From Lophius americanus (taxonomy: Eukaryota > Chordata > Actinopteri > Lophiiformes > Lophiidae), in assembly GCA_037951165.1 (NCBI GenBank), contig JBBDHG010000125.1, positions 913,501-977,500 on the forward strand: 64,000 bases of DNA, given 5' to 3'. Position 1 is the stretch's first letter, and the number at the start of each line of letters is the position of its first letter. The position numbers and the translations under genes were made by a program. Positions 35,787 to 48,200 of this stretch are shown here, piece after piece. The notes below the pieces were generated by a model. That model did not search any database, had not been told where the DNA came from, and worked only from the letters and a program-made list of their open reading frames with translations.

Positions 35787-36578
35787 TCACTCCACAACAA
35801 GTTCGAACACCTCTGCCTGGTCAAACTCAGCGTTCATCTTTGCAGCCATGGCTTCCAGCTCCGTGTCGTCTATCTGCTTTATCTTCCTTCTCCTCCTCTT
35901 CTCCTTCACCAAGACAACTCCGGGGATGTTTGTGTCCGGCTCGAGTAAAGCTGAACCACAGTCATCCGCCTCAAGCAAAGACGTGAACGAGTTTAGACCA
36001 GCCAGCGATCCAGATACCTCGATGCCTGTTTTGGATTGCTCGGCTCTCCGGCCCACGACGGGGGTTTTCAGCAGCCCAAAGCCGAAGAAGGTTTCTCTTG
36101 AGTCGGGACTGTTGAGGGAATTTTCGCTGAGCCTGCTGTAGGACCGGCGCACTTTCTGCGTCCAGACCGCATCTTCTGGATCCACTGCCGGCCGCTGTGG
36201 TCGAGAAGGTGGTGAGGAGGGGAGGATCGGTGAGGGCATAGCAGCCTTCTTCTTCTTCTTTTTGGCCGATGAGTCCCCAGGGCCCGGGACGGGACTCGGA
36301 GTGGAGACGTTTGGCTTCTTCTGCTGGTCACATTTGGAACCCACAGTCACTCGACTCGGTCTATTCTCTTTGTTCTGCTCCGACGGTGCCACAGTTTTTC
36401 TTGGTGCTATTTTCCTAACTGTAATTGAGCGTTTAACAGCAACAGATGTCAGCGCCATCTTGTCAGTTTTCACCTCAGCGTTAGCCTGAGGAGGAGAACC
36501 AAACCGCGGTGACCGTCTTCTTTGTGGACCACTTAGGTTAAGCTCAGCCATTATACTCCCAGGCTTCCCTTCGCTCAT
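35787..36578 (-). CDS. cdca5: sororin (cell division cycle-associated 5), intronless
   Basis: Sororin binds cohesin through PDS5 in S/G2, displaces WAPL and keeps sister chromatids together until mitosis, when it is phosphorylated and degraded. The 263-residue reading frame holds all hallmarks: an APC/C KEN box (K70-E71-N72), basic/SP-rich stretches with candidate CDK sites, KVRRSYSRL (142-150, almost identical to human), the PDS5-binding FGF motif (F165-G166-F167, in RETFFGFGLLKTP) and the C-terminal Sororin domain (about 219-263, IPGVVLVKEKRRRRK, then MNAEFDQAE, ending ELVVE). Length is close to human (252). The second Met (M10, IMAELN) has A at -3 and G at +4, so it may be used instead. 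No introns interrupt the frame, whereas human CDCA5 is split, so the gene may be a retrocopy or have lost introns. It shares a 274-bp head-to-head spacer with psmb2. The intact frame and motifs argue that it is functional. Confidence 0.95.
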   Translation of the reverse strand: MSEGKPGSIMAELNLSGPQRRRSPRFGSPPQANAEVKTDKMALTSVAVKRSITVRKIAPRKTVAPSEQNKENRPSRVTVGSKCDQQKKPNVSTPSPVPGPGDSSAKKKKKKAAMPSPILPSSPPSRPQRPAVDPEDAVWTQKVRRSYSRLSENSLNSPDSRETFFGFGLLKTPVVGRRAEQSKTGIEVSGSLAGLNSFTSLLEADDCGSALLEPDTNIPGVVLVKEKRRRRKIKQIDDTELEAMAAKMNAEFDQAEVFELVVE

Positions 36579-36852
36579 AACGACCTATTGCTGGTTAATT
36601 AATCTCGAGTATTTTTTATATTGACCTCAATCGGTAAAATAGAATCTAAACACAGGTTACGTGACAACAACAGAAAACCGCTCAAATTGCCCGCCCGTGT
36701 CGCTTGTAATTGACGAAAGAGCGTTTCCGGTGAAGTCATCGTTCTGCGACAGCTATTCTAAACTTTTGCTGTGTAATCTGAACACGCGATAAAAGAGGGA
36801 TCTGCATTTTCTGTTTGTTTTTTAATCTTACTGGCCTTTTTTCATTTTCAAA
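36579..36852. promoter_or_regulatory. bidirectional cdca5/psmb2 promoter
   Basis: 274 bp separate the two divergent start codons, so both promoters and 5' UTRs must fit here unless an upstream leader exon exists. Visible sites are TTACGTGA (36657-36664, E-box/CRE-like), an E2F-like TTGCCCGCCCG (36687-36697) directly beside CTCAAATT, whose minus-strand reading AATTTGAG resembles a CHR element, and TTTCCGG (36724-36730, ETS-type). There is no clear TATA box for either gene. Confidence 0.7.
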
Positions 36853-36943
36853 ATGGAATATCTAATTGGAATACAGGGACCTGATTTCGTCCTGGTTGCG
36901 GCGGATAATGTCGCAGCCAGCAGCATCATTCAGATGAAAGATG
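36853..36943 (+). CDS. psmb2: psmb2 coding exon 1
   Basis: ATG in context CAAAATGG; 30 codons plus one base, donor G|GTATGA. Encodes MEYLIGIQGPDFVLVAADNV and the QMKD end. Confidence 0.97.
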
Positions 36944-39900
36944 GTATGACAACGCACTAGCTTAGCGCTAGCTATTGGGCCGGTTAATGTAGCTATTTTA
37001 AGCCGTTTCTGCATTATCTTTTGATAAAACATCCAGTGAATGTCTTTCAAATAAGCAGTTCTTTAATTTTTTTTATCTTCTATACTGATTTTTAATTTGC
37101 AACTTCCTCTAATACGACAATATAACCATATATAAATGTACGGGTGAATGTGCTAGCAAAGCTAAATGTAGCTAACTCACTGTAAGTCGAAGTATGTTAG
37201 TGGGTGAATCTTCCACACTTATATTTTGGCACAGTTTGGCTATTTGTTTTAGTTCATAAAGGTGTGTATGCATTGCTCTAAACTAAACACACCATATTCT
37301 ACGTTTTAGAGCTCCAACTAAAGTTGGCATGGTTAGCATAAGCCGACCTAATAGGCTTCTGACAGTGAAAGTAAAAGTAACTGCTCATGCGACGTTCCTC
37401 ACTCTGAAGGGAATCATATAGCAACCTTTATATTGCCCATCAACTCGTCTATAATAAATTAAATGTGTTTTTTTGTTTTCCAGACTATGACAAGATGTTT
37501 CAACTAAGTGAGAAGATTCTACTGCTTTGTGTGGGAGAAGCAGGAGACACAGTACAGTTTGCAGAGTACATACAGAAAAACGTTCAACTCTACAAAATGA
37601 GGAATGGTAAGACGATCATAGATGATGAATGTGGGCGTTAAAAAAAACAAAATATCCTTCTCCTTGGAAATTTTCAGTCTGATTGCGGAAGGAAAAATGT
37701 CAGTGAGGATACAACTATCAGCCATAACATTATAACTGCTGAGAAAATGTTTTTTTTCCTAAACTTGATGCGTTGGGGCGAAAGAAATAGCAACCTGAGT
37801 GACAAGATTGTGATGGCTAGAGACTAAGCAGTGCATCTCCACTATTATAGGAGTTGTTGGATAGTTGGTACCCACCGAAGTGGACAAACGGTCTACAAAC
37901 GGTACACACACAAGAGTTTCATGGGCAGTCACAGCTCTTTGATGCAAATTGGGAGAGAAAGCTAATCTGTGTAATCCAATCCCACAGAAGAGTTATTGTA
38001 GCAACATTTGCAGAAAAGTTGGTGTTGGTTGTGATAGAAAGGTTTTAAAACCCACTGAGCTGTTTTTGGTGCACAATAAAAAATGTGGGGTGGGTGGTTA
38101 TAATGTTATGGCGGTTTAGTGAAATGTCATAATAAAAGCCACACTCTTTGCTTAAACTTTGATTAATTTTTATCTCTTAATTTCCCTAGGTTATGAACTT
38201 AGTCCTGCAGCAGCAGCAAACTTCACACGAAAGAACCTGGCAGAATACCTTCGGAGCCGGGTAATTATGATGTGCTACATATTCACCCTATTAACTAGTG
38301 CATTAAACCATTGGAGCTCTAAGATGCGTAAACTTCTAAGATGCGTATATAATTTCATGAGAAGTAATACCCTTCAGTGGAACCCAATCTTTATTGACAC
38401 AGTAATTCAGTCAAATTAAATAAGGAATGTAGTTGTTCAAACTATGAGTTGACAAAATAAATAAATGTTCATGCAAACATAGTTTTTGTGGGTCAACTTC
38501 ATAAAGTTTGCTCCACTCTTGGTCGTCTGGCCAAATTTCCAATCTAGATATTAGTAAGCTAGCGTGGGTCCTTTTTCCAGACTCAATAAAAAAAAAACGC
38601 TGGGGGACTGTGTTGTATCTGAAAAAACTGAACTCTTTCATCATTCATCTACCTCACAATAAGTAAACATCCACTAATTGCACTATTGTGCAACTACATT
38701 ACACTACACAACACTTTTTTTTTTCATATTTATACCATATATATCTATATTGAATGTTTGTCTATTTTTGCATGTTTACATATACACAGTTTTATATATC
38801 TTGTTTTGTTTTTTTCAATTATCATTTTGGAACGTTGGATCTGCTGTTACGCTCACATTTCCTTGTGGGACTTAATAAAGTCTGTTTTTAAGACAATGGG
38901 ATAGGTTGATTTTGGGGTTAGTCTTATTATGGCGTTCACAGTAATAATGGGATCAATTTGAATACGGCGTTCACAATAATAATGGGATCAATTTGAATAC
39001 ATTTAAAACATCTTGTTATTATAAAGACAGCATTCCGATTTTCTGAGGTGGTGTCATTAGGCACATCAACAGTAATCACGACTTAAAGTGAATGCAACAT
39101 TACTGCTGTGTCCTGCAAAGGACTTGGTACATCAGGACTTCAGTGTTGTGGAAGAATTTTGATTGTTAAAGATAATTTCAAATAGAAGCAATAAGTTTAT
39201 TTAAATTAGAGGCCAAAAATCCCACAAGTAGAGCTTATCAACTTTGTTTCATTATTAACAAAATAATTTTGAGTACGTTGATATTAACAGTTTGATTGGA
39301 AGAGAACACCCAGCGATAAAGTGACATCCTTTTAGGGCCATATCAATTACCACTAAGAGCAGTTGTAATCAAACAAGGACACATTTTAACATATAACAAT
39401 AACTTAAATACAATTTCTTTTAATGAAAAGGCCAACCATTAATAAATAAATTGATTGAAATTCCACACATCATAAGTAACTTAAAACATTGTAAATTCAA
39501 CTTGCATGTGTGCACCATCTTCTGCACTTTCCTTTAGGCTTCTGTCCTGGTAGCTTAAACATTTTCAAACCCTCTGCAAGACTTTCACCATGGTGATATC
39601 CTCGCACTAACAAAGTAATCCCTTGTACCGGTGGTCATTATCTGAATTAGACATCTTCGACTTTTGAAAATACTTAGAAATATTTTGATTTCTGTTTTAA
39701 CTTCATTACCCTCCTCTGTAAACATTTTCAATCTCATTGTGGTTGGGGGGAAATAAATGATAGAATAAGGAATTAATTCTTGTGAGTTGAATTCATTACT
39801 CCTTACTACTGTATTATTGTCTTCAAATGGAAGGGACAGTCAAAATGTGGTAGTTTTATTTCTTTTATGTTAAAATTTCTGTTGAATGTTGTCTTCAAAT

Positions 39901-42232
39901 GATGTATGTATTTTTTGCCTATACTTGAACACTGAAGAGGCCAAACTTGTCGTAGAAATATGTGCAGTATTAGACTGAAGTTCAGGTTCGAATTAAGTCT
40001 TTGTTTTGATTGTACTTGTTCTGTGTCTGGTACGTTATCAGCTGGAAATGTCTGAGACAAATTTCCTGAGTGAATTTTTCACGGAGCGTGCTACATTTTT
40101 TCAGCTTGTTGTGAATGATGGAAGTTTTTCCCTTTGAGACTTAATAATAACACCGGAGCTTCCAGTCTTACCTCCACAGAGCTACGCAGTTGCTCTTGAT
40201 TTATACATTGGTCAGCCATAACTTTAAAACCACCTGCCTCATATTGTGTCTGTCCCTTTTTCCTGCAAGAAAGCTCAGTTTGGCGACTTTTCTATCCGAC
40301 CCCGCATTAACCTTTTCAGCGATATGTTCTTAAATTTGTACACTTGATTTGTAGGGGATAGCCTTTGCTCCCCAAGCATATCAATGAGCCGTCAGTGCCC
40401 ATTACACTGTCACTGTTCACCGGTTCTCCTTTCTCAGACCACTTTGGTAGGCACTAACAGCTGCAGACCAGAAACATCCAACAAGTCCTCCATTTCTCGA
40501 GAACTGGCTTTGACTTATGAAGAATACAGTGCCAAAATGACCAAATATAAAATGTGAATTGGCACTCACATGACTCGGATTATGTCGCCAAGCAAAACAA
40601 TTCTCAATAATTATTTTCCTGAATAGCAGCTAAATATGGATCCTCCCCAAAAAATATAGAATTTATTCTAGCAGATCCACGTTATTATCAGGATCTGTCA
40701 TTCGCGCTACACTCTGAGGTGGGGCAATTAGCAGAGAACCACTTAGCCCTTCTCATAAACTTCAAATTGTTTGTGTCGGTTGGTTTAATTTATTCCTAAC
40801 TCAGTGCATGAAGTCATGAATTGTCTATATATATACATTTTGCTTTTGAACAAAACAAAGGTACATGCCATGCTGCATGATTGACAGGAGTGCAAACATT
40901 GCGCCAGCCAGTGGGTGTTAACCAGAGGCGGTCTTTCCCTGTCTACATTTCACAATGGTTGTCTGCTGTCAAGTTGCAAAAAGTGGTGACAGTGGATTTG
41001 TAATTTTCTTCTTGTGCAGTGGTAGGGAAAAGCTCACTGTAAATTTATATTAACAATTATTTGCAAAACAATATCAATGTTTGTTATCTAGCTCTAGGAA
41101 TGTATCAATTTCACTATGGGGCGTTTTCTCACAGCTCTAAAAGTGATCTTTAAATAACTTTTTTTATTGACTAGCAGTCAAGAATCTAAATACTTTTGAT
41201 TTGATATCTTGTTCAAAACTTCCCCTTTGAAAAGATAAAACACAATTATGTTTGACAAATTACTTTAGATTTTTACAACAGTCACCCATGGGTTTTCCTT
41301 TGTCTGATTAATCACTTTTACATATTTATATAATTTTGGTGTAACACACTGTACTGGATGTCAGTCCTGCTTTTCATGAGTGCGTTGTGAGTCTTGCTCT
41401 AATTTGTTAAGAGTAGTGCAGCCGCTGCCTGTCACAGCAGCAGAAGGGTGAAAATAATTATAAAAAACAATTAGTGTAGCAGAGAAGGGAATGTGGGACA
41501 CATTGAACGGGGGATAGGGTTAGAACAAGAGGAGAAAGAGGAGGAGTGGGGGTCCCATGGGGAGACAACAGGGCCCAGTAGAAAACACTACGCAGACTGG
41601 AGTGTGAGAACGAGTAGGAGTCAACATACACACAATATGCATATACACAGAGGGGCCTATAAGAATCAGATCATTTTATACTGTCAAGGTTGTGCATGTT
41701 GAGGAGCATTTATATTCATGTCTTGCCATAAGCAGCAAGTATATCGTTATTTTCATGCCTCACGGTGATGAATTTGGTTTTATGAGTGCAGGATTTACTA
41801 ATGCTGCATTCTCGGGAGTGCTCAGAAACTGAAGCAATAGCACTTTCTCCTCTGCGTCCCACACCTTCCTCAAGCTATGCTCACATTCATCAACCCCCAG
41901 AGTACACGGACATTTGCAAATTATGTTGTATAAACAGGTTTTTAATACTGTTTTTTTCCCTCTCCTCCAGAACATCTAGAGTCTGTAGAATATGTAATGT
42001 GTGTTGTTTATTTAAATACGAAAAAGAGAGATTTTGTTTTCTTAAGTCTCAACTGGTTTGACACAAACTAGAAACAACACCTTAAAACAGATATGTTTGT
42101 GAGATAACAGGAGACTAATCTGTTAATGTTTGTGTCAATGGTTATTCTCTTTTGAAAAGTCAACCAAGTCAAATAATTTCAGGCTGGCAAGGTGTAGTAT
42201 ATACAATTCAGGGATACGTCTTTGAATAAATA

Positions 42233-42287
<55 letters not shown>

Positions 42288-45200
42288 TTTTTTGTTTCAA
42301 CATTAGTAAAGAAAAGAAATCCTTTAAATCTCCAGATGGAACAGTCCTCTTACATGAAGACCGCCGTGTTACACTGTTGTGTTTGTACATTATCCTGAAT
42401 TGACAAATTGATCACTGGTACTAGAGAGGATGTAGTCGCATGCGGATGGGTTTTCTTTTTTGTTGAATTTTTCAAAAAAACAAAGATGGCTTATCCTTGG
42501 AAAGGACAAACATGGTTAACAAGTTGGTGCTGGATAACTGCTTTGTGTTTGACAAATGGACTCACCATTTAGCACAAGAAGAAACAATAGAGCAAGAAAC
42601 CTCACAATCAAAGAAAACATGAAGACCTGACTCATGAAACCCTTAAGAGATAAATGGTGACTCCCTCCTCCAAACGATCCCAGGCCAACCTGGAGCTTGT
42701 TACGTTGCGCCCCTGTGGATTAAATATGCTGAGCGGGAAGCACTTGTTCTCCATGCCGCTGTCCATCGCCCGCTGAGATGAGTCCCCCAGGCATACCGCG
42801 TTTGCCTCTATTTACCGCTCAACAGTTTCGTGAGTCAGGTTTTCATGTTTTCCCTGCGTTGATGGCGAGGTTGCACTTTCCATTGCTTTTGCTTGCCCAA
42901 AGTGTGATGCTCCATTTGTCAAAATTTTGGTTCTCCTCCAGCTCCTCGGGGGATGACAATGGATGAAGCCGTGACTATCAGAGTTAATACTGTATGGAAC
43001 AATTTATTATATTCGTTACCTTGCATAATAGTTTTACAGAATACATGACAAAATACAATTTCTAAATATGTCTATCTAAATTAAACTCCTCACTCGTCAT
43101 GATACTGGAAGGGATCGTAGATTATTTCATCTTTTTTTATACACTCAAACGCCACAAGATTTTTATGTATCGCACATTTTAATGGCTTATTATTTTCATT
43201 ACTGATTTTTTCACATTCATTAATTATTTGGTCAACAAAGTAATTGACATTGTCTTTCAAGGTACCTGATATCTGTGAAGTACTTTTTTCTAAAAAGAGC
43301 CCAATAATACCCTCTTAATTAGAATGAACGAAATTGAGCAAATAAGTAAATCCTCATATTTTTAAGAGGTAAGCCATTTTTTTCTGCCATTTCAGGATTT
43401 TTTTTAGCTACTTCAGACTAGTTTAAATTTTAAGTGAGTAAATAAACATACTCGGTCTAGCGGCAACATTTGATCTTCAGCATGACAGACACGATCAACG
43501 AATGGCTCTAAGACCAAAAGCAGCGAGCACACTCATGGTATCCTCAGGTTCTCCAGTATGAATGCAATTATTTATTTGAGCCACCATTTGTCTTATCATT
43601 TTAGATAATTGCAAATCATCTTTTATTACTAATTCTCTTATTTCTGAATTGATTTTATTTGCGATAATGAAAACCAGATAATCCAGAAATGGTTATGTAA
43701 TTGTGCAGTTCTGTATTTAAAACATGAAATGTATAGAGCATAGTTCAAACTTTGGTTTCTGGGAGAGATATTTGTGGATTAAAATAAAATCTTGTCTAGA
43801 ATTATTGAAAAGCGCCCGTAGTCTAAGACTAGACTTGACTTTTGTCAGGGGAGCCGCCTGCGCATGCAGTTTATTGGAATTTATTTTAATTAATCCGTTT
43901 GAATAATTGCAGAAAGGTAAAGATAATGAACTGCAGTCATACATTAAATCTATTTGATTTTCCAACATCTTTAAACCTGCTTATAAACCCCGCCTCTCTA
44001 CACTCAACGAAACTCATGTGATGCGTGAGGCATGTCCAGAGCCTTAGGTTTAAAACCACTGACTGATAAATTAATCAGTGGTATATTGTTAATTCTCGTG
44101 GCCTTTCTCCTGCAGGATAAATCACAGATGAGTCCTTTAGTCTCAGAGATGTCATACCCCAGTGGCTTCAGACCTCCGGGAGGTGTAGTTAGTTAAAGTC
44201 AGCAGAGCATGCGAGTGACTAGAAAACGAAACCCTGTTCACATTCGACCGCGTGCTTACCAGCACCGCTGCCGTCCAGAAAAACAACTCCGCTAACCTCT
44301 TGAGTACTGCATTCACTCAAGCTTTAGAGAGGAGACAAAGAGAAAAAGAAATCTAGCAGCAAGCATAATCACCTGAGGCCTCGACTCGGCTGCACGCTTA
44401 TCAGTAATGAATTACATGAAATTCACTGCAAAGCAAAACAACTGCAAAGTTTTAGGGGCATAGAAACTCGGCATCTGGTCTGCTTCTGCCTGCTTTAGTT
44501 TTCTGATTCAAATTCTGTTGAATTTTCGAAGGTGTGCATAAATAAAATGATTTTGAATACATAAAACTGATACTGAATTGATAGGTAAAGTGCGGTGTTC
44601 AAGAAAGTTTGGAAGGATTGGTGGTGTCGGAGGCTGTGACATAAGGTCTGACATATTCAAAAAAGGTTCCAGGAAGAACATGTTTTACATCAGTGAGTTT
44701 TATACTGGTGGCGATTATGTCGATACCTAAAAGCCGTCATATGTTTATCTATATAGGTCGCCGTTGGGACTGCAGTCCACTGAACAAGTCAAAGTTTTAA
44801 CTATTTGAGGGACAGTATGTCCTGTTTAAAACTGGAAAATATTTGCTACTTGATCTCTAACGCTTATTTAAACATTTATAAGGTATGGGGACCTTTCATG
44901 GAATACTACCTTCTTAAATATTATTCAGACTGGAATACCTTACTTGTTTTTGTACATATGTTCTTGAAGCTCATGCTGAAGAAAATATAAGTCAGACAAG
45001 GGTCTGTCTATATTCCTTTATTTTATTTATTTACTTATTGGTTTGATTTTGTTTTCCTTTTCAAACTATTAAACTTGAAAACAGGGTTGAATTACTCTCT
45101 GCACTTCCAGCCTGCTTGTGGGGCAACAGGGGATATAGCTATATATATATTGGATATAGAAATGTATGTTAATTTTCCTGAATATGAACGTGCTCGGCTA

Positions 45201-48200
45201 AATTTAGATATTCGCTGCGCATTTAAAAATATGTCCGTATTGGATGATCTTTGCAGCGACAGCATTGTAAAACGGACTTTCCTGCTGTGCGATCTACAGG
45301 CCTGAGTTGGCTTTGATTCGTTGAACATTTAATACAAATATTTTTGTGAAGGAAAAATAAAAAAAATTCTGCAATCGATTTTCAGATCTTCGCGGGGCCT
45401 CTGCGCCTTAGTTACAGTTAGCCTCTGCGCGTTGGCCATCTACAGCTGGCCCCACAAAGGTTTTGGAAGATGTTTCTTTTTTTTCTTTTTTTTATATTTT
45501 ATCACAGGCACACAATGGGCACAAATAATTACTGTCGCCATATTGCAGACAGCTCCCCTGCTCCTACACAGATGAACAATTAATACAGCAGATTGAGGAG
45601 AAATGCCAGTAAAGAGAACACGCCCTGGGGCAGGGTGCGCAAAAAGGGAGAGGGATGAAAGGAAGAGGGGGAGTGCTGGAACGTGGAAGAGGGTGGTTTG
45701 GGGATGAGTTTGTGATGATTTTTACTGGCCTGACCTCAATTTAAGTCACAAATAAAGCTGTTTTTTTCTGTGAATCCTCCACCGTCGACGTCTCAAAGGG
45801 GACGTGCAACATTCGGGAACTAGAGTTCTCACTCAGAGCTAGATGATTAGAAAAAGTAGCTCTGGTATGTAAGCTGCATTAGAAGCAACTGCTTGGTACC
45901 AGTAAGCTTAGCAGAGATAATATAATAGATGGGGTAAACTGCCAGCCCCTCTCTGCGTCATAGTACCCGACTAGCACATCCTACAAAACTCACTAATTAA
46001 CACTAGAGCTGCAACAATAGATGACTGGCAGGAACTTAATCAACAACCAGCTCAATCTTAAATGATCTTAAGCTAATAAGTGGTCTTAAATAGTTGATGC
46101 TTTTTAAATGCTGTCAAACAAGGTCGTTTCCTGATCTCAAAATGATCATAAATTGAATGTTTGCTTTGATGGACTTGTGGGGAAAAACACATTTAATAAG
46201 TTTTTATGGACTAAACCATTATTAGAAAGATCATTAGTTAATTGATAATTAATGTAATTATGAGACACAGTTTTAAACTTCAATCTAGTGCTCAACACAC
46301 CATCTCTTCATGATGGACTCTGTCTATGGTAATAAAAAATCTTTTTACAGAAAACACTTAGCTGTTAGGAAAAAAGTCTTGGCTGTTACTGTAAAAATAA
46401 TTATGAATATTATTTTCCAATGCTGCACATAAGCCCTTAGAGCCCTTGAAGTATAATCAACAATACAGACCCAAGAGTGGTTTACATTTATTCATGTAAC
46501 ACTTGTGAACATTTTGCATATTATAAGAACTAAACACAGAACAGAGAAAGCATGTGTGCATTGTTTGCATGTGAATCGGTGGTGTGAGTTCAGGTGGCAG
46601 GGTTAACAAGGTACACGGCCCCCTCTGAGGTGACATGGGAAGAGGAGGTTATTTTGATACCAAGTCCGTATTACTGTTTCATTGTAACCAGTGACACAGG
46701 TGTCTGATGGATGGGGGTGACGCCCCTGGGGTGTTCACAGACTCACAGAGGAGTTAAAGCACACACATTACTGTAACCCACGCACACACAAAAAATTCAC
46801 AAATTCACGCCCATGTGCACACTCGCACGCACACACACACAAACACGCACAGGAGAAAGAAATTGTGTGTGTGTGCTACAAACCATTGTTAACACACATT
46901 TAAGCTGCCTCCATAGGGAGATATCAATGTTGCCCTTGTGGCAAATGTAGCACTAACACATAAATCACAGAATGAGCAGGGCGGTTGAGAGCGAAGTGAA
47001 ATGAGAGGGCAAGTGTGTACATCACATGTGAACCATATTTTATTCACTGAAGAACGGAGAATGGAATATTACATTTTAATTACAAACACGGCGTATCTCT
47101 ACTTCCATCAAGAATTTAGTTGTTTTGAAATCCAATAAATTGTTTTGTTTTGAAGGGATTTTAAAAATGAAGAAAAGGAGAACAGTGGCTTCACAACTGA
47201 GAGAAAAAATCAGGAGTTTTGGAATAAGAGCAAGGAAGAGAGGCTGGAAGCGTAAAAGATGTAATTTAAAAAGAGAGAAAAGTAGAGGAAGAGAAATTAC
47301 TTAAGAAGTTTTTAATGAGCACTATGCCACTACACTTCTCCAGGGCAGAGCGTGATGGCAGAGAGAAAAGGAGTCGGTAAAAGAAGGGATAGGACTGGAG
47401 GGAGGGAGGGAGGGAGGGAGCAACTGGGGTGCTGAATCCAAGCAGATGTCACACTGCCATTGATACTCAGATCCCCCTCACAAGCTCACATTCCCTGTCC
47501 TGTGGCAACCTTTCACCTCTCCTCTCCCTCCATCACCCTCAGGGATTGGCACAAGTGTAGCCATACATACAGCGCTGGGCTAAATTATTCTACCGTCTCA
47601 TGAATTCTAAAAATTTTTTTGTGTATCCAATGATAATTTGTGTTGGATCTTCCAGCAGAATAAAACATAAAACAAAAACAAGTTTTAAAAGATGGTGGTG
47701 TTTCTTAAACTTGTTCCAGGTGGACAACACCCACCCAGACATCGTCATTCATATCATCACTTAAGTCGACCATTTTCAGAAGCAGGAAGTTAGCCCGTAG
47801 GTCTCACCAGTAGCAAACTCTGCCAAAGGCAAAATACCTCTCATATGAAGTCCCACCTGTCTGGGATGAGATACTAAGTCATTTCTGAGGTTCTGGGAAA
47901 ACGCAGTGAGACACTTTAGATACAGACAAATCATCCACGGAATTGCAAGGCACCAGGAAAGAAGAGCATTACTATCGGAGCTTTGCTACAATGCATTTTG
48001 TTTGCTCTCGGACCAAACACAGCATTATACCTACGGTCAAACATGGAGATGGCAATGTGATGTTGTGGAGATACCTTGCTGCTTCAGCTCCAGGACAACT
48101 CGCCACAATCGAATGAAAATGAATTCTGCTTTATGAGAAATTTGTGAAGGAGAACGTCAGGTCATCAGTCTGAGTTACGACTCAACCACAACTAGGTCAT

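Noticed and set aside
35597..36489. Plus-strand frames opposite the sororin gene
   Set aside because: They are antisense shadows of the sororin coding sequence, whose minus-strand motifs are unmistakable.
45075..45305. 76-residue plus-strand frame with varied composition
   Set aside because: Looks less repetitive than others, but has no motif, no splice support and an open antisense frame over the same stretch; in a long intron this is expected by chance.
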